From Acanthochlamys bracteata (lineage: Eukaryota; Streptophyta; Magnoliopsida; Pandanales; Velloziaceae): a stretch of DNA of 64,000 nt. This document shows positions 12,571-25,694 of this stretch, piece by piece. The notes below the pieces were generated by a model that worked only from the letters and a program-made list of their open reading frames with translations, did no database searches and was not told the DNA's origin. The stretch is taken from the NCBI GenBank assembly GCA_019914995.1, contig CM034141.1, positions 2,728,001 through 2,792,000 of the forward strand, read 5' to 3'. Positions within the stretch are counted from its first letter, which is position 1; the number at the start of each line of letters is the position of its first letter. The translations under genes were made by a program, and so were the position numbers.

Positions 12571-13724
12571 ATTTGAACCAGTGTTATCAGATCTGGCCCG
12601 AACCGTTCTGATCGATCCGAAAATCGTTGACTTAGGACCAAATTTTGTCTGGGTCTATAAATAGATCGTTTGTGCAAATGATCCGTTTAGACCCCGACAA
12701 TTTGTCTGCCCGGGTCAATCCGATTGAATTGAAAAAAAAAGTAATTCTCGAAGAATTGGAGAAGCATAGGAGAGGACCTGCAACACAATGTAGAGGGTTC
12801 TTCATCTTCTTATCCATCAAGTTCTTCTTGTACTGGTGCTACTTCTTGCTGCTAGTGTCGGAATTGTTACCGTCGCTGATGTTCAGTAGGGTCGCGAAAG
12901 GAGTTTAATGATGATGCCTCCATCAATTGAATGTTACTTCCCTCAACCCTCTACTTAATGAGTTCAACTTCGACAGCTATCGGAATGATGTTCAGTAAGG
13001 AGGGAACGACTCTGCTCAAATCAGTCCCAAATCTCAACCTAATGCTTGAAACCAACTTGATAAATGCCGCCCAAAACTCAAAGCACCAGCATTCAAGTAT
13101 ACCAGAGAAGACAACCTTGATGATGAAACAATCCAACCAATAAGAAACATACACGTCATTATAAAACGTGAGCCTAAGCAAACATTAATGAAACATTTCA
13201 CTGTTATATATTTGTTATTGGTTGAAACATTTGAGATATATGTAGCTAATTATGATCTTTGAATCTTGGCATAACCCAACTTCATTGTTTCTTTTCATAT
13301 TCTTCAGAGCTGTGCGGCCACTTCTTCGCAACGAAAGCTCTTGTTTCCCTACTTATTTTCGATCTCAATAGAGTTAATAGCTCTGCCACACCAGTTCTCT
13401 TTCCAACTTTATCTTCGTTGTTGTTGATATGTTTGTTGTTTCTTTCTTTCCCTCCATAGAACTTTCTTAGATCACAACGCTTCTCGATTTTCATGAAAAT
13501 GTAGAAGAGATGAAGAATTTATATTGAAATTCGAGTTTTTTTTCTATTGGAGATCATCGTAGAAGGTATTTTGGTAGAACAATTGGAGATCATCGAGAAA
13601 ATTGCATTGATAAATGAACACGTAGGCTTGGTACCGTTGACTCGTTGGATCAACTCAGAAACTGTCGACCTAGACAGCTTTTCGGATTGACATTCGGCTC
13701 AATTTTGATAAGTACAATTTGAAC
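12571..13724. mobile_element. Non-autonomous hAT transposon (element 12579-13716) with 8-bp target duplication
   Basis: Target duplication ATTTGAAC occurs at 12571-12578 and 13717-13724, a perfect 8-bp match as expected for hAT. Termini are CAGTGTTATCAGA on the left and, read inward from the right, TGTACTTATCAAA. The sub-terminal region (GGCCCGAACCG...CCGAAAATCGTTGA...CCCGGGTCAATCCG) resembles that of the autonomous-size hAT at 53305, so this is probably a deletion or captured-DNA derivative of that family. The 1138-bp interior holds no transposase. A minus-strand open segment around 12951-13181 is unrecognised and may be captured host DNA. Confidence 0.8.
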
Positions 13725-14683
13725 CTCACACACCCATGAGTGCTTAGCACATGACTAACCTGTTTACAACTACTAGTAGCCAATAGTTTCTCTCTAACCG
13801 TGAAATCATTAAAGCAGAGAATATTCATTAGCGGCATGGGTTCAATGTCAGGTCTGGTTAGGTTATTGGGTTGGATTCAGATTTCAGAGTGGGTCCGTTG
13901 GTCGCCGATGTCAAGTTCTTCACATGCCAATTCTGATTCTAGTTTCCTTCCTACAATTCTGATTCTTGTTTCCTTCACATACCAATTCTGATTCATGTTC
14001 GTCACATGCCATAGAGGTCAAATATTCTCTCCAACCACAGCGGAATTCTAGTGCCTTGCTTCCAGCCGGCCTTCACGCGTAATAAACAACACCAACACCG
14101 TCCACACCAAACACAAGCATGCAATAAAACTACCAATAGTAAATAAACATACAAAGAAAAAAAAGACAAAAATAATTATTTTGTTTTCCCTTTTTAACTT
14201 ATTAATTAATAGAGAAAAAAATGAGTAGAAAAAAGGATTAGGAATGCAAATAGCGTTCGGTAACAAGCCGTAATCCGAACCAAGCAAATCGATTATGTTA
14301 TTTTGACCTTTTGTGTTATGCTTTGGTTTGATTTTAATTTGCATATTAAATCCACACCAAAATTGTCCGAATTTACACCAAATTTTATATAATATAAACA
14401 TATTTATTCAACCATTAACTCAAATAAAATCATTATTTAAAATATTAGATAATTAATATTATATTAGAATTGATATGTTTATTTGTTTAAAATTTTAAAT
14501 CTGAAATCAAATCGAACCAAGTCAAAAGTGTATGATATAGAGCCCTTCTATTTTTGTGGAGGAATTTGGATTCATATTTTGGAACCGGAACTTAATTCTG
14601 ATTAACCGCTCATGCCCCTAAAAGAATCGTCATGAATGATTGTTTTTAGGCAAATTGTTAAATCAAGCTAAGAATGTGGACGA
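13725..14683. other. Intergenic DNA upstream of the GT92 gene
   Basis: No gene recognised. It contains a short tandem motif (CACATGCCAATTCTGATTC-like, 13921-13998) and AT-rich sequence up to the promoter. Confidence 0.4.
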
Positions 14684-14690
14684 TATATAA
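14684..14690 (+). promoter_or_regulatory. Probable TATA box of the GT92 gene
   Basis: TATATAA is followed about 20-30 bases later by a CT-rich leader (CTCTTTCTCTCTCTC, from 14702), the usual layout of a plant core promoter. The first in-frame ATG is about 220 bases downstream. Inferred from position only. Confidence 0.5.
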
Positions 14691-14911
14691 TCTCCTAACC
14701 GCTCTTTCTCTCTCTCATTTCTTTCTTTTCTTTTTCCTATCCATCATTACGACCACCACCACCACGATCTATTCTGATTCGCTCTGTGTTCTCTTTTCTT
14801 TCTATTAATTTACTTCTTGTTCTAAGATTCTGTTGCTGCTTGTTGTTTTTGTTGTTGTTGTTCTAAGAATCTGTGAATGGTGATACTGCCGGTAGTGCTG
14901 GTGGTGGAGGA

Positions 14912-17833
14912 ATGAAGGAGCGGCGGAGGTGGGACCCGAGAACGCCACGTGGGGCCCGGAAACGGTCGTTATGGTGCGGTGTATTCGTCTTCCTCTGCTG
15001 CGCCCTGCTGTCTGCGCTCTCTTTCTCCACATTCCGGCTATTCGGAGGTAAGCTTGATTTCTAAATTACGTTAGATTTCGTTTCATCAATATGTTGTGCT
15101 CGATTACTGTGATTGTTTTCTTTTTCTGGTTTTTGTTATTATTAGTGTTATGATAAAATGTATTTGGGTTAATCAAGGTTCCGCTTTCGCTTTTCTTTCC
15201 CGTAGGAGCATTTTATATAGTTCTCGATTTTTGGTTGGTGAATAAATTGATCTTCTTACGAATTTGAGGTTGTGGATATACTAAAACGTTTTATATATGT
15301 CGGAAGAAGTTTCTATTATGTGTTTTTTGATGATTTCAGCGTATCTTTTTTAGTCTTTTGCTAGTTTGAAATTTCGTGCATTTCCCATCGGGTTCTGGAT
15401 CTGATTTTTCAGCATCTGGTCTTTTTTTGGGTTTAATATGACAAGATTAAATGCATGTCTCGAGCTATTTTTATATCCTTAAGTTTTAGTAGTATAGATT
15501 CTGTTGGTTATTTGAGTTTGAATTTGATTTTTGTTTGTCATTGCTTATGGAAATAAAAAAGGAACTTCCATTCTTTCTCTAGTTCTTGAGTTTGTTCCAT
15601 GTGCTAACATTCAGTGCTTCAGTGTCTATGAACTGATGATGTTAGGAGAGAAGAACGTTGGGTTTTCTCAGTATATTCCTGTTATGTTTGCTACTGAGGC
15701 TTTGAGTACTTTGAATTTCAGCATGAATCTGCTATTTCTGGTTTTTTTTTTCGATTTGATAATTAATACTCTTTGGATTAGTCAAAATATGTTTTTGGTG
15801 GTTCTCTGATTCCAAAGATTGATGACTTTATTTTGCTTGCGTAAGAATGACATCAAATTTTCTCTTAATTAAATTGTTCCAAAATATTGGATTCTAATTA
15901 TATTATCTTTGAGGATTATATTTGTATAATCTTCTCTAGTTTTCGTTGACATTTCTTCCTTTATCACATTGTTCTGGTGAATTAATTCAGTTATTATGCT
16001 ATTAAAATTTGATTTGACAGAATTTTAGTTTCGGGTTATTAAAATGGTCAATAAGTTTTTCCTGCGGTATCTACATCAAAGGCTTAGTTCCTATTCTATA
16101 GCTAATAAATCCCGAAGATTTGTTGGCTACTTGAACTTTGTTAGCTGAAGTGTTGAACTGTTGCTTTGTGTTTAATGTTAAGATTTTGTGTTTACCTACA
16201 TTCTTTACACTCCAGTAGTAAGACATTTATCTTCATATGATTTTGGATATGAATTCTGAATCTCTTGTATTGACTTGTATCTGTTGCGTCTCTTGATGCA
16301 GTGTCATTCCGGCCCGTATTGATTTCTCCATGGCGGAATACTGCATTGAAATCTATCTCAGGTGATGAACCATATGGAAAGCAATCAGCTCACCAACAAT
16401 TATTCCAGATCCAAGAAGCTGTCTCACTTCCTGACAAAGTTCTGTTACTTCTCAAGCATCCCTCAAGGCTGTCAACTGCAGGCTTCTCTACCGGCCTCCT
16501 GTGCCTATACTTCTCTGAATCTTCTCTTCATCCAAAACTCCGCCTTCCCCCTCTCACCACAACTTCTTTCCATATAAACTCAATAGCTGTGCATTGTCCA
16601 GTCGCTCCTAATGGCTTCAGTGTTTCACTCTCTACTTCCCAGCAGTCATATCCTCCACCTGTACTCCCAAACAACTGGGACCATCTTGCGTATGCTGCTG
16701 TCCTTGACCATGACAATTCCACTATTGTTTTTGCCAAGGGGCTAAACCTCCGCCCTGCTCGTCTATCTGATCCTTCAAGATATGAATGTGTTTTTGGCTG
16801 GGACTTTGCAAAGCCCAAGTACCTCCTTAGTGCCCCAGTTCTCTTGGCTGCTCAGGAGGTTTTCCGATGCCGAACACCTCCCAGTGTGCTTCTTCGTGCA
16901 AAGACACAATCAGTTGCCAATGCACCTCTTGTTTCAGTACAGACAAAGGGAAGGGGCAGGATAACCCTTCCCTCCATCGCTAGACCGGACATACTGCCTA
17001 GATTGCGCACAAAGCATTATTTGTGCATCTGCACAATGTTGCGTAATCAAGCTCGGTTCCTGAAAGAGTGGATTATATACCATTCTCATGTTGGGTTTGA
17101 GCACTGGTTCATCTACAACAACAATAGTGATGATGGAATTGATCAGGTCATTGGTGCTATGGGTCCTGAATATGATTCGAGGATTACTCTACACACATGG
17201 CCATGGATAAAAACTCAAGAAGCAGGCTTTGCACATTGTGCATTGCGGGCACGGGAGTCATGCGAATGGGTTGGATTTATTGATGTGGATGAGTTCTTTT
17301 ACTTTCCTTCCAATGTCACTCTGCATGATGTGATTGCAAACTACTCTGGTGATTCATCTGTTGGAGAGCTGCGGACACAGTGCCATAGTTTCGGTCCTTC
17401 TGGACGAAAAACCCATCCATCTGAAGGTGTGATGATTGGCTATACTTGTAGGATGCTCTCACCAGAGAGGCATAAGTCAATAGTCCGAGTTGAGGCTCTT
17501 AATCCTTCTCTTGTCACTCTTGTGCACCATTTCCATTTGAAGGATGGGTGGGAATACGTCAATATTGAACAAAGAACCATGGTGATCAATCACTATAAGT
17601 ATCAGGTTTGGGAGGTTTTCAAGGAGAAGTTTTACAGAAGGGTGGCAACATATGTTGCTGATTGGCAGGATGATGAGAATGTAGGTTCAAAGGATCGTGC
17701 TCCTGGATTAGGAACTAAGGCCATTGAGCCACCAGATTGGTCGAGCCGTTTTTGTGAAGTTAATGACACTGGTCTCAGGGATTTGGCATTGAAAGCTTTT
17801 GCCAATCCAAGTACTGGGAAGCTTCCATGGTAG
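14912..17833 (+). CDS. Glycosyltransferase family 92 (DUF23) protein, type II membrane protein
   Basis: Two exons, 14912-15047 and 16302-17833 (intron 1254 bp, GT-AG, phase 1), give 555 aa. The start ATG is chosen because an in-frame stop lies upstream and no earlier in-frame ATG exists. Residues 1-19 are basic, and 20-44 form one membrane segment (LWCGVFVFLCCALLSALSFS), the signal-anchor topology of Golgi glycosyltransferases. The GT92 domain spans roughly 284-530: CTMLRNQARFLKEWIIYH, then FEHWFIYNNNSDDG, then the metal-binding FIDVDEFFYFP (near 370-380) and HPSEGVMIGYTCRML. Family members transfer sugars from nucleotide donors; some plant members are galactan synthases. This sequence resembles the At1g27200-like branch more than the galactan synthases, so its acceptor is unknown. 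No defect seen. Confidence 0.93.
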
Positions 17834-20800
17834 CATAGCAGCATGAGCTATATTTGTTTGTCACAGTATGAATAGAGAAGACATCTATGGGAACAACATA
17901 AGGGAAAGAAAGATAGAGGGTTAAGACCGGCAGCTTTGATCTTTTCCTCGTTGTTGTGATAGTTCTTGATTATTGCTTTTTGCTTCTGTTTTACCCCTTG
18001 TAATTACAGATATAGAAAGGCAGATCATTCTTTTGTAGATAGATAGAGAAGAGAGGAGAGGTGATACAGTGGCTGGAGATATTAGAGTTTCCAAGGATAA
18101 TTTAAAGAGATTATCAGCATGAGCATTTAATTCTCATGAAGAAATGTGCTATTTTCTTGTTAGGCATCAATTTTCAGTAGTTTATCAATCAAATTATTCA
18201 TTTACTGAATGGGATTTGCAAGTTTCTAAAAATATTTTCTTTGGAATGACCTTGTTCAATGCAGCTATGCTTCTTTCAGATAGAATCTGTAGAAAAAGCA
18301 GGTTATATATAAGGGAGCCAAAGATGCTTTTGCTCTTTTCATGGTGGAGATCTTGCACTCAAAGAGCTGAACTTTTTATCTTTTGACTAATAAAGTTGAA
18401 GACTTAAACTATTTCGCTTAAAGTTCGTAGGCACTGGCAGGTGCCCTTATCTAAAACCGTTGTGCTGTTTAACCATGCCACTATGGCAACATTAATGCAT
18501 CTATTTTGTCATAGATACTGTACAGGAAGCTCGTATCTATCTATATCAGAACAGTATATTGTTGAGCATCTCATAACGTCGGCATCTTCTTCTCACATGT
18601 ATGTACGAACCTTAGTTAGTTTGCATAGATTGTTCATTAAAAATATAACATACCTAATAGTTTTTGTAAGTACAGCGTATACTGAAACGTTACTACAGCA
18701 ATGTACAGGTGAAATGAAGAATCAACTAACGTCCATTTGCTTTTATTGCAAGGAAAATAAAAGTATAGAGTCAACTAAATAATATATATACAGAAAGGGA
18801 GACGTACGAAGATAAATTATCTTTCTCATTGGTCGTTTCTTTTTCTTTTTTCCTGAAGCAAAGTATCCTGCTTTGCTTCTGATTCACGGCAGAGTAATCT
18901 TTTATCCTTCTCAATTCCAAAAACAAATAATTAGCTGGCCAGACAATAATGCTTGGAAGCCTTTGATAGATAACCAACTAAATAATTGGTAATGCTTGCA
19001 TTAGTAGGTTTGTTGTCACATGGGAGTTTTTCTTTGAGATTATTAACTGGGACCAAACAGTGAGGTAAGGAAACGGCCATCAAGATTGGCTGGAGCTACT
19101 GTCCTTGCAAGGAATTCCCATCCTTCTGAGTTGGTGCCTTTTTGACTTTTCCAATCATTCTATTTCAAAATCCTTTTCTTGTTTATGGTCGGATCCATAA
19201 CTAAAATTTATTCGTAGCTCATAATAAGAAAACAGTAAAAGATTTTTTGATTGGTAGGAGTAAACTAACAAGTTCATCATTTTCATTGCTCTCCTACTTG
19301 CTTGTTTTTAGATTTTCCGTTTTTACTTTCAGAATTTCCTATCAAACAGCAAGGCCAACACTATGTAACTTTGTTGAAGTGTTTCTATGCAACCATCAAC
19401 TTATATAATCTGCAAGGGCAACATAAGCATCGGATTGATGTAGAGTGTATATAACTATATTTATATATACACCTGTAGACTAGGTCCTTGAGTTTTCGCT
19501 TGAAGATTTCTTGCATATGTTTTACGTCTTTCTTGGACATTATCAAGCCTATCAATACCACAAGAAGTTAGGTAGAAAGTTGTTTTCCATGCTGACATTC
19601 ATCTTACCAGATTTTGCATATACTGGATCCTTTATAATGTTATTTTTTTTGATCTGGATTCTAAATGAAACTATTTTTAGCATCAATGAATTTCCACGAA
19701 GTATTTTACGGCGTCGTCTATACTATAGCTCAAACAAGAAAGTATGCTGATTTTCTAAAATTAAAGATCACTATTTTGTTTATAATGAGTTGAAAAAAAT
19801 CCATCTACACTTTTTCACTCGCTTATTTCTAGTCTAAGATCCTGTCTAAGAAACATGCAACAGCAGTTGCTAACCTATCTAAAAGTTTTTTAAAAAATAA
19901 AGAAAACTACGCCAGAACAATCAAGCGAAAGCCCATGCATTCTCTTTTGGCTTGAAAGGTCTAGGTTAATTTTTGACTTTTGGATTGTGTAAAGATCATG
20001 CTTGTCAAAAAACAACTTGATGAGTGAATGGGTACGTCGATATTTTTTAAGGAGAAATTTTCATATTTAAATAAGGTATATAAGCACTTTCTTTTTTGTA
20101 GGCACTCTAGCATTTTCCTAATTTGTGGATTCATTTTTCCTGCTGAACAAAGGATTAAGACAAAGAATAACATGATATACATTACTTTGTTATCACAGCC
20201 ATATATGGAAGTTTTACATCTTTATCTTTTATTCATTTGGAGCATGGTTAAATAACCCTTATAAGAATCAGATATCAAAAATTTATAATTAGTATGGTGA
20301 TGTTTATTCTGTCTCGTTTACTAGTGCAAGCGGTTAATTTTGTTGATATTTAGTTCTTACAAATACTCATTTTGATCCTGTAAAATCATATATTTTGTAA
20401 CAATCTTAGTTTGGTTAATAAGAATTAATCAGTAATTGAATCAATCTTACATAAAAAGCCAGACAACCAAAAAAGAATTACATGATGTTAATATTTTTTA
20501 ATTGATTTTTCAGTCACCTTAATCGTCATGGCATCTGATATAAATTATCTTTTGGAGAATTTTTCAGAGTGCTTATTGAAGATGAGGTTTTCTGCAAAAA
20601 AATATATTTTTGAAAATTTTAAAATATGAATCTTGCTTTTTAACTTAAAAAAATAAATATAATTAATAAAATTTTATAGACGTAAAATTTTTTTTATATT
20701 TTATAAATTTAAATAAAATTCTTCATAATATTTTAGATATTTATTAGAAACATGAAATAAAAAATTAGAGTGAAAAAAAAATTTAAGCTCTACCAACGTA

Positions 20801-20990
20801 GTCTTCATATTAATGTTCATTAAGTGTAGATATTATTTACTTCATAACGTTTCTTTGATATATTGATATGATATTACGTTCTAATATATTTTATAGTGGT
20901 ATTTACTATAATTTATTTATTTAAAATAAACTTTTGTTTTTCATAGATATCGAATCATAAAACAATTTTTAATAGTTAGTAAGTGCAGAT
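17834..20990. other. 3' UTR of the GT92 gene, then intergenic DNA
   Basis: Bases 17834 to about 18120 are likely 3' UTR; an AATAAA hexamer lies near 18389. The rest is AT-rich. Bases 20570-20810 are strongly AT-rich (ttttgaaaattttaaaatat) and may be another miniature element. No coding segment recognised. Confidence 0.45.
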
Positions 20991-21267
20991 ATAGATTCTT
21001 CATCCAATTTTATGCTCAACATTCTAAAGTGATCCGAACCAGATTTGAACCAGCTTTGTTCTAATGATCTTGGATTTGATCCGAACCAGCTTTGTTCAAC
21101 AACTCCGGTTTTGGAGACGCTGCTGTCTCCTGTGGCTTTCGGTTCTGTCGTAAACTTCTTAAAACACTTTCTTTTCCGCATCTCTCACTTGTCTAAAATT
21201 CGCTATCTGGCCGCCGGTTCCTTCATCACTCTCCGTTCCGTTTCAAATATCAACGAATACAGCAGTA

Positions 21268-24200
21268 ATGGCGGTGCTGCGAAGTGCTCTCAGGCTACTG
21301 CACGCTGCCGGCCAACCTCCCCGACTTACCCGGTTACATCTCCACGCTCCTAAGGCAGTAATGCCTCCGTCTCCCGCTCCTCTCTATCTTTCTCTCTCCT
21401 TCTCCTAATTTGAAATTTCTTCATTGGGATTTTATCTTGCCTCGAAGGTTTTGTTTTTGTTTTCTTTTAGGTTGCCCAAAATCTTCCGAATCAATGTAAT
21501 TGAAAACAGTTCCTAGTTTTCATTGAATTATTGAAGATTAGTCTGTAAGGTAAGAAAAGGTTCTTAGACAAAGCATCAACCTGATTCTGCCTCATGGCAT
21601 TAGAAGCCGCTTTAGCCGTTTTGGGGAAGTTTGGAGTAAAGGCAAGACCTCTGAACAGCGATTTCTAGTTGCATCACATATTTATTTACTCTAGTAAAGA
21701 TAATCACTCTTGGATCCTTTTGGGAGTTCGTGACATCATCAGCCCTGAATCTGTATGTCCTTGAGGATTTATGGTTCCTTCTTAATCCAACAGGTCTATA
21801 AATATATTGGGTGCATTTTTAAGCAACTATAGGAAGTTAGATTTTATGGTTTAATAAGTTTACTGAACAGAAATCAAGGGTTGATAGAGGATATGAGATT
21901 AGATAAGTCCTCAGGTTATATGGTTGGCACAAAGCATAATTTCATTAAGAAATTCAACTGATGGTTTTGGGATCCTTTCTATGAGTAAAACTTTTCCTCT
22001 AGTTTTAAATCTGCCACAACATGTCTACATATTTTATGTTAGTAACTTAAAATGGTCGCAAACTTAAGATAAAGAACATAAAGATTAAGTTGTTTGCTAA
22101 AGGCTACATCCACCATGAGGGAAAAACTTTTACTTCACTCTATCGCACGCAGAATTATGCTTCTCAATATGTATACATGGAGAGGTATTGTCACTGACCA
22201 ACGGTAGAGTATATGGCAGCTAAATAACTATAGTATAGATGCACTTTTAAGCGAAGTTAATCACAATTATGGCATGAATTCAAATTAGAGGAATTCCATC
22301 TTAGTAAAATCAAATCCTTCACATTTTCTAATTAGGAGGATTATAACTCGGATTTTTGATAATATCTTTCAGCTCTACTCAATAGAATGTAATTGCTGAC
22401 AAAAAATCGGACACTTGTTCAATGTTGCTAGAGCTTTATTGCTTTTGTAAGCATGTACCAAGATGATTCTGGAGTGACACCATAAGTACTGTATATTTAT
22501 TGATATTAATCTTCCTCCATGACCAGCTCCTCTATCAACACCAAAAGCTCTACCACAACCAAAATTAGGAGTACTAGTAAGTTAGTAACCAATTTCTAAT
22601 TGCTCTTCATCAATGATTGGCTGGACATCGCACTCTGCTTCGCTACACTTTGAAGTCCAGCATAGCCCTTGTTCTTTGATGGAATGGATAACACGGCTAA
22701 ATCTGATCTCTAACTTGATGCAAATCAGAATGTGGACCAATTAGAATCTTAGCAGCTAAAATTCAGCTGTTTGTTACTTTAGCTTTTCAATAAATGAACT
22801 AGTTCTGAAATTCTAGTTCTATGACATTTTTCAAGTTCCGCGCCTTGCTTTAATATTTCCAATATTAAAGTAGAAAAAGTGCAACTGGGAAAGAGGTGAT
22901 TAGGTGTTTCTGACTCGCGATCACAGGGAGTGCATATGTTATTGTCATTATGTCTGCATGATTCTCTAGGTTATTGGCATCGAGGATGGCTTTATGAGAG
23001 ATAGCCATGGTGAGAGAATGCATTTGAGAGGAGGCTTAGATTTCCAAAGGTGGAGTAGCATCCTGTCCCTTTGCACCCCCTATCGACTCCTACTTTGTAG
23101 CATAATTTTCGCCACTAAAGGACCAATTTATGAAAACACCAGTTTATCTACCTTCAACATCTGTGAGTGACACGATGGAAAAGGTGTTCATTAGCATATG
23201 TCGTTTATCAAGGTGCAAGCTTGTATATAAACCTTGAAGTTGAAATAACCACATTGGCAGGTCATGTAAGGAAGTGAATTGTGATTTGCAAGAGCACAGA
23301 GAGTTGGGAGTTTAGTAACTAGTGTTGTGGCATAGGAAAGCTAACGAAAGTGAGTAAAGAGGTACATATACAAAGTGAGTTAGGTAAGGAGAAAGTTCCC
23401 CAAAAGTGTTGTTGGCTAAGTGCAATTTTCTCAATTTTTACGCACTTCTATTTCACGTGCATATCCACATTGTTACAATAAGTTAGTTATGATTCTTTTG
23501 TTTGTTAAGATGCCTAAAATGTAAAAAGTTGATTTCTAACATAATATCATGTTTATGGAGGAGTTTCTTTTTAGTGATATGATTATAAGAGTAAAATTTT
23601 ACAGCTTTTATTTACTTAAAATTATTTCTTTTGTTTCCTTACAGTTCCTTGTTATAATAGCATGATCTCGAAGTTTGTCTTTCATTTGAAATTTTTATAT
23701 TTTATGTAGAGTTAACTGTCTCTAATTTGATTAGAAGACATTTTCTAAATTGAGAACTTCTACTCTAGAAAACAATTTTTTACACTAATATAAGAAGTTT
23801 TTGTAAGCATGAAAATCACTTTTTCTTAAGGATTTGATTCTAAACTCTCTAATTAATTGAGGGGTAGTGATAATCAAAAAGTTAACCCCAACGAATTCAC
23901 ATTTTTTAAAACAAAATGTTTTTGTTATAATAACTTTGATTGTTTTGTGAAATTTTTGTTATTTAAATGATCATATGAGGGTAAATGTATTATTCAAAAT
24001 TGACACTTACGACATTGTCTTTTAATATTGTATTATTTGGTAGTCCTAAAATTGCAAATTAAATACTTATGTTTTCGAAATTTCTGAATTGTTATTAAGA
24101 CTTTTTCATATATGAAAGTTCAATTATGCTAAAAAGTTAATACCAATTTCTGTATTCAGTAAAGGATAAATCATCAATTCCAAAACTCCACCCTATGTGG

Positions 24201-25694
24201 AATTCTCTTTTCATAATAATATGATAATATTATGATATGGACATTCATAACTTTTGTACTAGATGCTACAACACTAGTGCAATACATACAACTTTGATCT
24301 GGATCAATCTTGTAACATTTTAACCATTCTTTGAATCCGATATCGGAGTCAATTATGAGAATGCAATAGCTATTATCCAGCCAAGACAATATTGGATAAT
24401 TGAAGGATTTGATATTCGAAGTTTCTTTTATGTTAAGGATTTGGTATTCCTGACCTTGATTTTGGTACCATTTTTAAATGTTGTGGTTGAGGTGCTTGGA
24501 TATAGTTGACTAATCTGAAACATTGACTTTGGTGTTTGCACCTCCTCGAAACCTTAATAGGTGAGAAAATCATAGCACAATGGTGGAATAATTGCACATA
24601 CTTCTTAAATGTCGAACGCATTATGAAAGCTTCAGTTTTCCATTTTGATCACCATTAGATAAGCTGCCCGCATTCTGTCGCTGTTGTTTTATATTTCAAT
24701 TAATAGTGTCTAAATTGATGCCTTGTAAGCAGTAACTTACAGATGAGTGGTTTCTTGTCCTTATCTTAACACAGAACACTTAAAGAGCATTAGCTAATCT
24801 TTTCAAATGCATCTCATTTATATTGTCTTTATGTTCAGGTAGAAGTGGAATTTTCTGATGGGAGTATATATAATTTGTCAGCTGAATTCCTAAGAGTATA
24901 TAGCCCAGCTGCTGATAGCAAGATCAGATCTGTTGGAGGTGAAAAGGTGACTGTTTAGATCGTCGGATAATGCTTCTTCCACCATGCTTATAGTTGTCAA
25001 TCTAAGTAGTATCTTGTGTGATTTTTAAAGAATCCCATCTAAATAGTTTTCATGCATTATACAATATTTTAGATACTATAAAAAGTTTCCTAGACAATTG
25101 TATACAATATTGTAGATGCTATAAATAGGTTTTTAGGACCGTCTTCTTGACACCTTCTATGATCTGCTATGGTTATATCATTTTTGGGAACCTAGTCTAG
25201 CTCTCCCACTCATTAACCTTCCAGCACTAGATTCTTTCCACTTGCGTCCTGTTCCTGTGCTGTCTTTTGCATGCCTTGCACCCAAACATCCTCCTTTCTT
25301 TGTTCACGTCTGGCTAATCACAGCTACTTTCTGTTTGAAACAATTTCTGCATTATTGTCAATTTGTCGCTCAATATTCCATAATTCTTGTGGGCTTCTCA
25401 TAAATTCCATTTAAGGTGATATTTGGACGAAGGCTTGTGGGTATAATGTCAGCAGAGCAAGTAGGAAATTATGGAGTCAGGTGATGACTGGACCTCTCTA
25501 TTAACCTTGTTGTGGTATACTTGGATTGACACCATTTTATTTTCAGGATCATGTTTGATGATCTACACAAGACTGGTATTTACACGTGGGATTACTTTTA
25601 TTACTTGGGTTCGAACAAGTTCTCTCTCATGCGAAACTACATCAAATCATTGAGAAAGCATGGTCTTAGTCGGGATCCCCAACGAAGAAAATGA
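21268..25694 (+). CDS. DUF971 / GBBH-like N-terminal domain protein, probably mitochondrial
   Basis: Exons 21268-21357, 24839-24946, 25416-25480 and 25547-25694 splice in phase (GT-AG) to 136 aa. Residues 1-30 (MAVLRSALRLLHAAGQPPRL...) are Arg/Leu/Ala-rich without acids, a typical mitochondrial presequence. The rest is a single DUF971 domain: VEVEFSDGSIYNLSAEFLRV, then GGEKVIFGRRLVGIMSAEQV, GNYGVRIMFDDLHKTGIYTW and DYFYYLGSNK, ending SRDPQRRK. DUF971 resembles the N-terminal domain of gamma-butyrobetaine hydroxylase and is often a stand-alone protein in plants; its biochemical role is not established. Intron 1 is very long (3481 bp) and holds transposon debris. A small extra exon between exons 1 and 2 cannot be excluded, although the frame joins directly. 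Confidence 0.85.
22850..23045 (-). mobile_element. Remnant of a LINE (non-LTR) zf-RVT zinc-binding domain inside intron 1 of the DUF971 gene
   Basis: On the minus strand the bases from 22934 down read C-T-P-C-D-R-E-S-E-T-P-N-H-L-F-P-S-C-T-F. This is the C-x2-C ... HLF-x2-C pattern of the zf-RVT domain found near the C-terminus of plant non-LTR reverse transcriptases. Just upstream (about 22940-23040) is an AILDANNL-like segment in the place of the usual region before it. The frame is broken on both sides; no reverse transcriptase is left. Confidence 0.45.

Noticed and set aside
16362..16964. Alternative-frame ORFs inside the GT92 exon
   Set aside because: They are shadows of the long GT92 reading frame.
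22040..22160. A copia reverse-transcriptase-like reading (AKGYIHHEGKTF)
   Set aside because: Only about a dozen residues resemble the family and nothing before or after continues it.
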